Below are positions 59,346-64,000 of a DNA stretch of 64,000 bases, in pieces. Numbering within the stretch: position 1 is the stretch's first letter; each line of letters opens with the position of its first letter. The DNA lies in the NCBI GenBank assembly GCA_014058105.1, contig JACGCM010002784.1, positions 744,001-808,000 of the forward strand. Direction: 5' to 3'. The notes under the pieces were generated by a model, which saw nothing but the letters and a program-made list of their open reading frames with translations, ran no database searches and was not told where the DNA came from. Origin of the DNA: Kingdonia uniflora (lineage: Eukaryota; Streptophyta; Magnoliopsida; Ranunculales; Circaeasteraceae). Made by a program: the position numbers and the translations under genes.

Positions 59346-60358
59346 GTACATTGTCTTGGAAGAAGATGGGGATGATCGTCACCTTGGACTTCCCAAATTA
59401 AATGAACTCTATGCATTTTGTAAGAACGAAGAAGAGACAAATTTCTACACCCCCCCCGCCCATATCCAGCGAAGCCATCCTCATTCCTTCTCTAGACTTC
59501 TGTTCTTGGACCTCTTTAATTTAAACCATATGTTTTACATTAGCATGACAAACACATGTTTTCACATATTTTACTTAAACACTCAAGCAGCAGTGTTGAA
59601 AAAAAAGGGAAAAAAAGCATCCCAACGCAATGGTGCATTCATTATACACACAAACCCAAAAAACACCAAATTAATTGGTACCCCAATTTGATTCTCCATG
59701 AAATCGTGGCCAAAACTTCTCAAAACTTCAAATTAACAAAATCTTGGGACAATTAAGGCTACAACCATGGCCAAATTGATTTCATGGATAGCGATTGAAG
59801 AGGAATTAACATAATTAATGAATAAAATACTTATGAGGTGCTATTGAAGATGAATCATACTTGCAATGCTAATGGATCATTTCAAGATAAGATAGAGAGA
59901 GATAGGGGTTTTTTTGCGATTATTTTTAAAGATGATAACAACGCTGTTTCAAAAACTAGGGAGAGAGTTTATATACTTTACCCAAACGCTTTTAACCGAG
60001 CGTTCGTGGGATTATATTATAACTGAAATTGCGCGAACTAGCTACAATCTCGACACTGGGTATTAAGCATTTCTAGACAACTTTAGTGGCTATGCTAATG
60101 CGCTGAGCCAACTTTGGTGACGCTGCGATATTGGCGACAATACAAATTAAAAAGTTAAAATAAGACATTATTAAAGCAAAAATGAACTCTTTCATTTCAT
60201 GTAATTATATCGCGTCTGTTATGCAAAATGAGATGATGCCTCGTATCAAAACCCAAAAGTGTTATATGTATTCTTTAACAACACCATAGTAAATTCCAAA
60301 AAAATTCCTTCAAGTTATTAATTACCTGTCAGCATGATCATAGCCTTTTCTACTTCAT
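59346..60358. other. spacer, no gene
   Basis: AT-rich; contains a C run near 59450. Short frames here match no domain. It may include the lost 5' part of PMD-OTU copy C. Confidence 0.4.
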
Positions 60359-62990
60359 CTAAATCATTAAAGAGACCAATCTGGCTGTGGAATGACCTTG
60401 ATGACCTACACTCTCGTGACAGCAGGCAACCCAGGAAAGATACAACTTTGGCAATGGACAATTCTTCATTGGTTCTAAAGCCATGAAATGATCATTGGAA
60501 ACATAACCTATATAAAAAATGCTTTCCGTGCTAGAAATATCAGTACATGACTTCAAAGGCAAGAAAGTCATATGTACACCCTTCGCCTCGTTGTCTTTCC
60601 CACAAAGCAAAATAATGATTTTGCCGAAAGCAGTAGGGGCCACTGTAGCATATCCAAAAAAATAAACCCCTTGTTAATCGCAGCTATAGTTGTCCTATCG
60701 TACCAATCCAAACAATATTTCAAGTCATTGTACATATCGGGGTTAAACATAGACACATGCAAATTTTTATTCCTTATTAACTCGTCGGCCAAATATATCC
60801 GAACCATGGGCCACTCATGTTTATCATTTGCCAGGACCTTAGCCAACAATTTTTATTAGGGGTGATCTCGTACGCTCACTCAATTACTGGGTTATCATCA
60901 AATTGTAAAAAAAACAAGAAAGTACTCCATCAATTGATCAAGGGTTAGAAGTCTTGGATACCTATGATCATCAGGGTGAGGCTTCTTCCTCATGGGCGCA
61001 TATTCATTCGCATTTCTGACATTGATTGCATTGATTTTTTGGGTAGACGATTCCAAAGTAGCAGCGAAAAGATCTATATCAATAGTTTCTATTCCTGAAT
61101 AATCATCTGCCGGCCACTTAATTTCCTGTCGTGATACTATGTCTAGTTTTCTCAAAACTTATGTCTTCCCACGGGATACTTCAAATTTCTTTGAGGTGGT
61201 TTTTTACCAATTTGATGCGTCTAACGGGTACCTGCATAGGACTTGCGACATGTACTTTGCCCTTTTTGGCTATTTTTGCTTTCTTAACACAAGGTTGTGT
61301 CGAAACTTTGATAGCCATTTTAGCCTGAGCTTTTGTCGGTAGTTTGGGAGTCTCTTTTGTAGTTACGCTCTCTTGGGACTTAAGTAGCGGGTACTCCACG
61401 GTGCTTCCTTCAGCCTACTTCTGTGTTAGCATTGCTATAGCCAGTTTGATGTCTGTGACATTCTCCGTTCTCACTTCTTTCGGATTGGTAGAAAGTTAAA
61501 TCCAATAAGGGTAAATTTTTTCTCTTGGTATAAGGTAATTCAGCCGTGCCAATTTAGCTAGCTAGTTTGGATGCGATTGAAAGACCTCACGTCATTCGAA
61601 GGAGACAATCACATTCTTCCCTTGTCACATTGGGCCCAAACATTTCTTTTAGGATCTTAATTTATGCAAGTATAAGATTTAATGCTACCCTTGAAACCAT
61701 TCTCTGCAAATTTGCAAACCACAAATTATTGTAATTGTGTATTGTGACACCCAATCTGGTTATGAAAGATGAATAAATGGTATTGTACTACAACTCAAGT
61801 AGCCTATCAATTGTACTTCATCCCCAACTGTAGCTTAAATTGCGAGTTCTTAGGGCCCGTTTCAATGTCGCATGCATACTCATTGCCTTATTGCTTGTGA
61901 AGTTGCCAAACTGCATAAACATATCGACATATGCCAAGGTAAAAAATCTACGATACTTATAAATCCAATTCTTTAACACATACGCCACGGCTTCCGGGTA
62001 TCTCTTCTCCTGAGCCTTCTTAAAGTATACCAAATTCGTGTGAAAAGATTGCATTGTCCGACTACCTTCAATAACCTCTTTCAATGCAATCATAAATTCT
62101 TTCCATGCATCCTACTCTTGCTTCATATCTTTCCTTCAAGTTCCCTTCATATTCATGTACATATGTCAACAACATAACATGTGCTTTGTTTTTGGAAATA
62201 CGGTGGCAACTGCAACACCCAAAGCCAAATCTCTATTCGTCGGGCTCGAAATATGTCTTAATGCATTCAAGTGCCCACTGATATGTTCCGCTAGTCTCGT
62301 TGTCCATATAACAAGCACAATTGGGATATGTCATACCCGTAGAGATCACCCCGACAATCACCATAAATGGCTTGTCAAACATATTTGTCCTGTATGTGCA
62401 GTCTATCATAAATACGAGCAGGAAGCATTTACCCAGATAAATCAACACTCTATGACTCCTAAATATAGAAGCAACCTCCATTTTACTACCCAGATAGGCA
62501 GTATGATACTCAATGTATTTCTTTTCATCCAAGCTTCCTAAAAGATGTCGTATCTCTATTTTACTACCCAGTACTTCTTTTTTCCACCTTGTACGTGCAT
62601 TTTATATGTTTTTCATATTAGAATAATTTCCTGGGAATTTAGCCTTGATGAGAAGTAAAATCTCCCTCAGCTTCACACCCGACTTAGTCAAATCAATGAG
62701 GTAAACAGTCTCCTCTTTTGTAAATCGAGCTAGGTATGCATGACTTTCACGACGTTCAACAGTTGCATGATTATGCCATCTGTGATTTATTTGAACGTGC
62801 CACAACCTTTCAGGTCCGGAGCACAATAGTCTATCATCTAGTCTGCACCCGTAAAGCTTGGTTCTTATTTCTCTGCCCTTTCTTTCTTTCTATCACCCTT
62901 TATATCTGCCCATTAACATTATCTCTATTCTCCTTCTCCTTCACCTTCTACCTTTCCTCTAGAGTAGGCAATTTTTCATCGCGATAAACA
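60359..62990 (-). pseudogene. MULE transposase with C-terminal OTU domain
   Basis: Minus strand. From about 62990: a FAR1/MULE-type N-terminal part (WHVQINHRWHNHA, 62826-62602); transposase core (62532-62233) with FMIDCTYRTNMFDKPFMVIVGVIS-type DDE block; a later segment (62093-61818); a SWIM-like CDCLLRMT remnant near 61590; a lysine-rich linker (61399-61181); then an OTU domain (60849-60359) with KHEWPMVRIYLADEL, MTFLPLKS and DHFMALEPMKNCPLP. The Asp-Cys motif at the OTU start is degraded (NKNCWLR near 60855). Frameshifts separate the parts. Terminal inverted repeats were not found. Transposase-otubain fusions are known among plant MULEs. Confidence 0.75.
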
Positions 62991-63387
62991 TCTCCATAAT
63001 GCTATTTTAAGAGCACCCTTGAACCATTGTTCGATCTTCTTGTGGTTAAGCACATTGTTGCTTCTTTAACAACATTCCAGACTCATGATAAAATATCTTC
63101 TCTTGTTGAAAATTCCTATACACAGAATACAACCTGTAGGGATGTATCCCTCGATCTCACCTAAAAATGAGCCCACCTAGTTCGAATTACCTCCATCTCA
63201 GATTCACGCAATTTTAATACATCATCCCCAGTCAAACATTCCAACCTACTCCATGAACTGGTTAAGAATGTGGGCCAAATTTTAACCAAAGAACATTATC
63301 TAGCCAAAGACACCTGTCTCTCACGAACTCGTCAGTTATTCAGTCAATCGCCACTAACCACATTGTTCGGAAAATATGCTCAAGCAT
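62991..63387. other. spacer, no gene
   Basis: No coding or repeat structure recognised between the MULE transposase and the gypsy LTR at the window edge. Confidence 0.35.
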
Positions 63388-64000
63388 GATAAAGAGCTGC
63401 GAAGTAGGCCTATATAATGGAAAAGGTCCAGAAGAGACAATAGGAGAAAAATTATAGAAGAGATCATCAAGAAACTATTAATTCGAGATTCTCAGCAAAT
63501 ATTAAAAATATCTTAGTTACAAGGTTCAAAGCATTTTTATATTTAGAGATCACTTGTAATAAAGATATATGCCTCAAGCAATAAAGATACTTTCACAAAA
63601 ATCCTCCACACGAGGTCGTGATTTTTTTTACCTATATAGAGGTTTTCCACGCTAAAATCACCCGTTTCATTTCTTACTTTCCATTAGAATATTATTACAG
63701 GTTCATTGGTATGATAGTGAATTCCAAACAATTTTAAGCTTACGGAATTTGGCCATTACATTTGGCATCGTCTGTGGGAAAGATTATATTTCCATGATAC
63801 CCTAAGGCATTCTTTCGCTACAATTTTCGATCATGGTTAGTTCCAGATGACTGGCTACAGGAACCCAGCTTGAAGTTTTAATGAAGCCGGGGGAACTTAC
63901 AGAGTTATGGGCGAATCTTAACGCTAAAACAGTAAAACACACCAAACTCGAACTTCAGTTAACAAAAGATCGGGAGCTCCGAGAGAAAGAGCTCGACACA
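63388..64000 (+). mobile_element. 5' end of a Ty3/gypsy retrotransposon (runs off window)
   Basis: The PBS-like string TGGCATCGTCTGTGGGAA at 63763-63780 directly follows an LTR end (GGCCATTACA, to 63760), a layout typical of plant gypsy elements (TGGCGCCGTCTGTGGGAA). A TATATAA box lies near 63413. The LTR start is uncertain; TGATAAAGAGC at 63388 is a candidate. The gag ORF begins at 63833 and continues past the window end. Confidence 0.7.
63833..64000 (+). pseudogene. gypsy gag N-terminus, partial
   Basis: Frame from ATG 63833, MVSSR, then a TGA at 63848, then open to the window end (LATGTQLEVLMKPGELTELW, ELQLTKDRELREKELD). The charged helical stretch suits a gag coiled coil. One early stop; the rest lies outside the window. 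Confidence 0.55.

Overview
This window is nuclear DNA from a flowering plant, most likely a eudicot with a sizeable, transposon-rich genome. The evidence is spliced plant-type genes, AT-rich spacer, plant L1-type LINEs, plant MULE, hAT and Harbinger elements, LTR retrotransposons with plant-type primer sites, and plant mobile domain (PMD) genes. The species cannot be named from the sequence. Nothing looks bacterial or organellar.

Only two host genes are recognisable, both on the minus strand. One is exon 1 of a casein kinase 2 regulatory (beta) subunit (9296-9491); its other exons are not in the window. The other is a complete CCDC97-like gene (28591 down to 11106) with three in-phase exons coding for about 300 residues. 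Its second intron is about 16.5 kb. That intron holds a LINE relic at 12.7 kb, a 3' LINE relic at 26.4-27.0 kb, and a long plus-strand LINE (about 15.2-26.2 kb). The long LINE is itself interrupted by a non-autonomous hAT (17854-19284) and a transposase-bearing hAT (19360-22817), each with an 8-bp target duplication. Upstream of CCDC97 lie a truncated LINE ending about 0.12 kb from the start codon and a full-length U2 snRNA retrocopy with an A-rich tail and a 15-bp target duplication.

From 31.5 kb onward the window is a mosaic of mobile-element genes. A plus-strand gene with a plant mobile domain followed by an OTU cysteine-protease domain (31.6-49.5 kb) is split by a solo LTR (32081-33108) and by a 13.9-kb LTR retrotransposon without a recognisable pol (34201-48105). 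The latter carries another solo LTR (39323-40063) and a 5.8-kb MULE (40547-46394). The MULE has long terminal inverted repeats, a transposase gene, and a convergent second gene for a GRF/CCHC zinc-finger protein, an arrangement like maize MuDR.

From 51.2 to 59.3 kb there are two further PMD-then-OTU genes, both on the minus strand. They are followed by a minus-strand MULE transposase that also ends in an OTU domain (60.4-63.0 kb). All are degraded. A GC-rich solo-LTR-like insert (55122-56000) separates the two PMD-OTU copies, and the 5' end of a Ty3/gypsy element begins at the right edge. The most interesting points are the threefold PMD-OTU arrangement, the two-gene MULE, the U2 retrocopy and the 16.5-kb CCDC97 intron.
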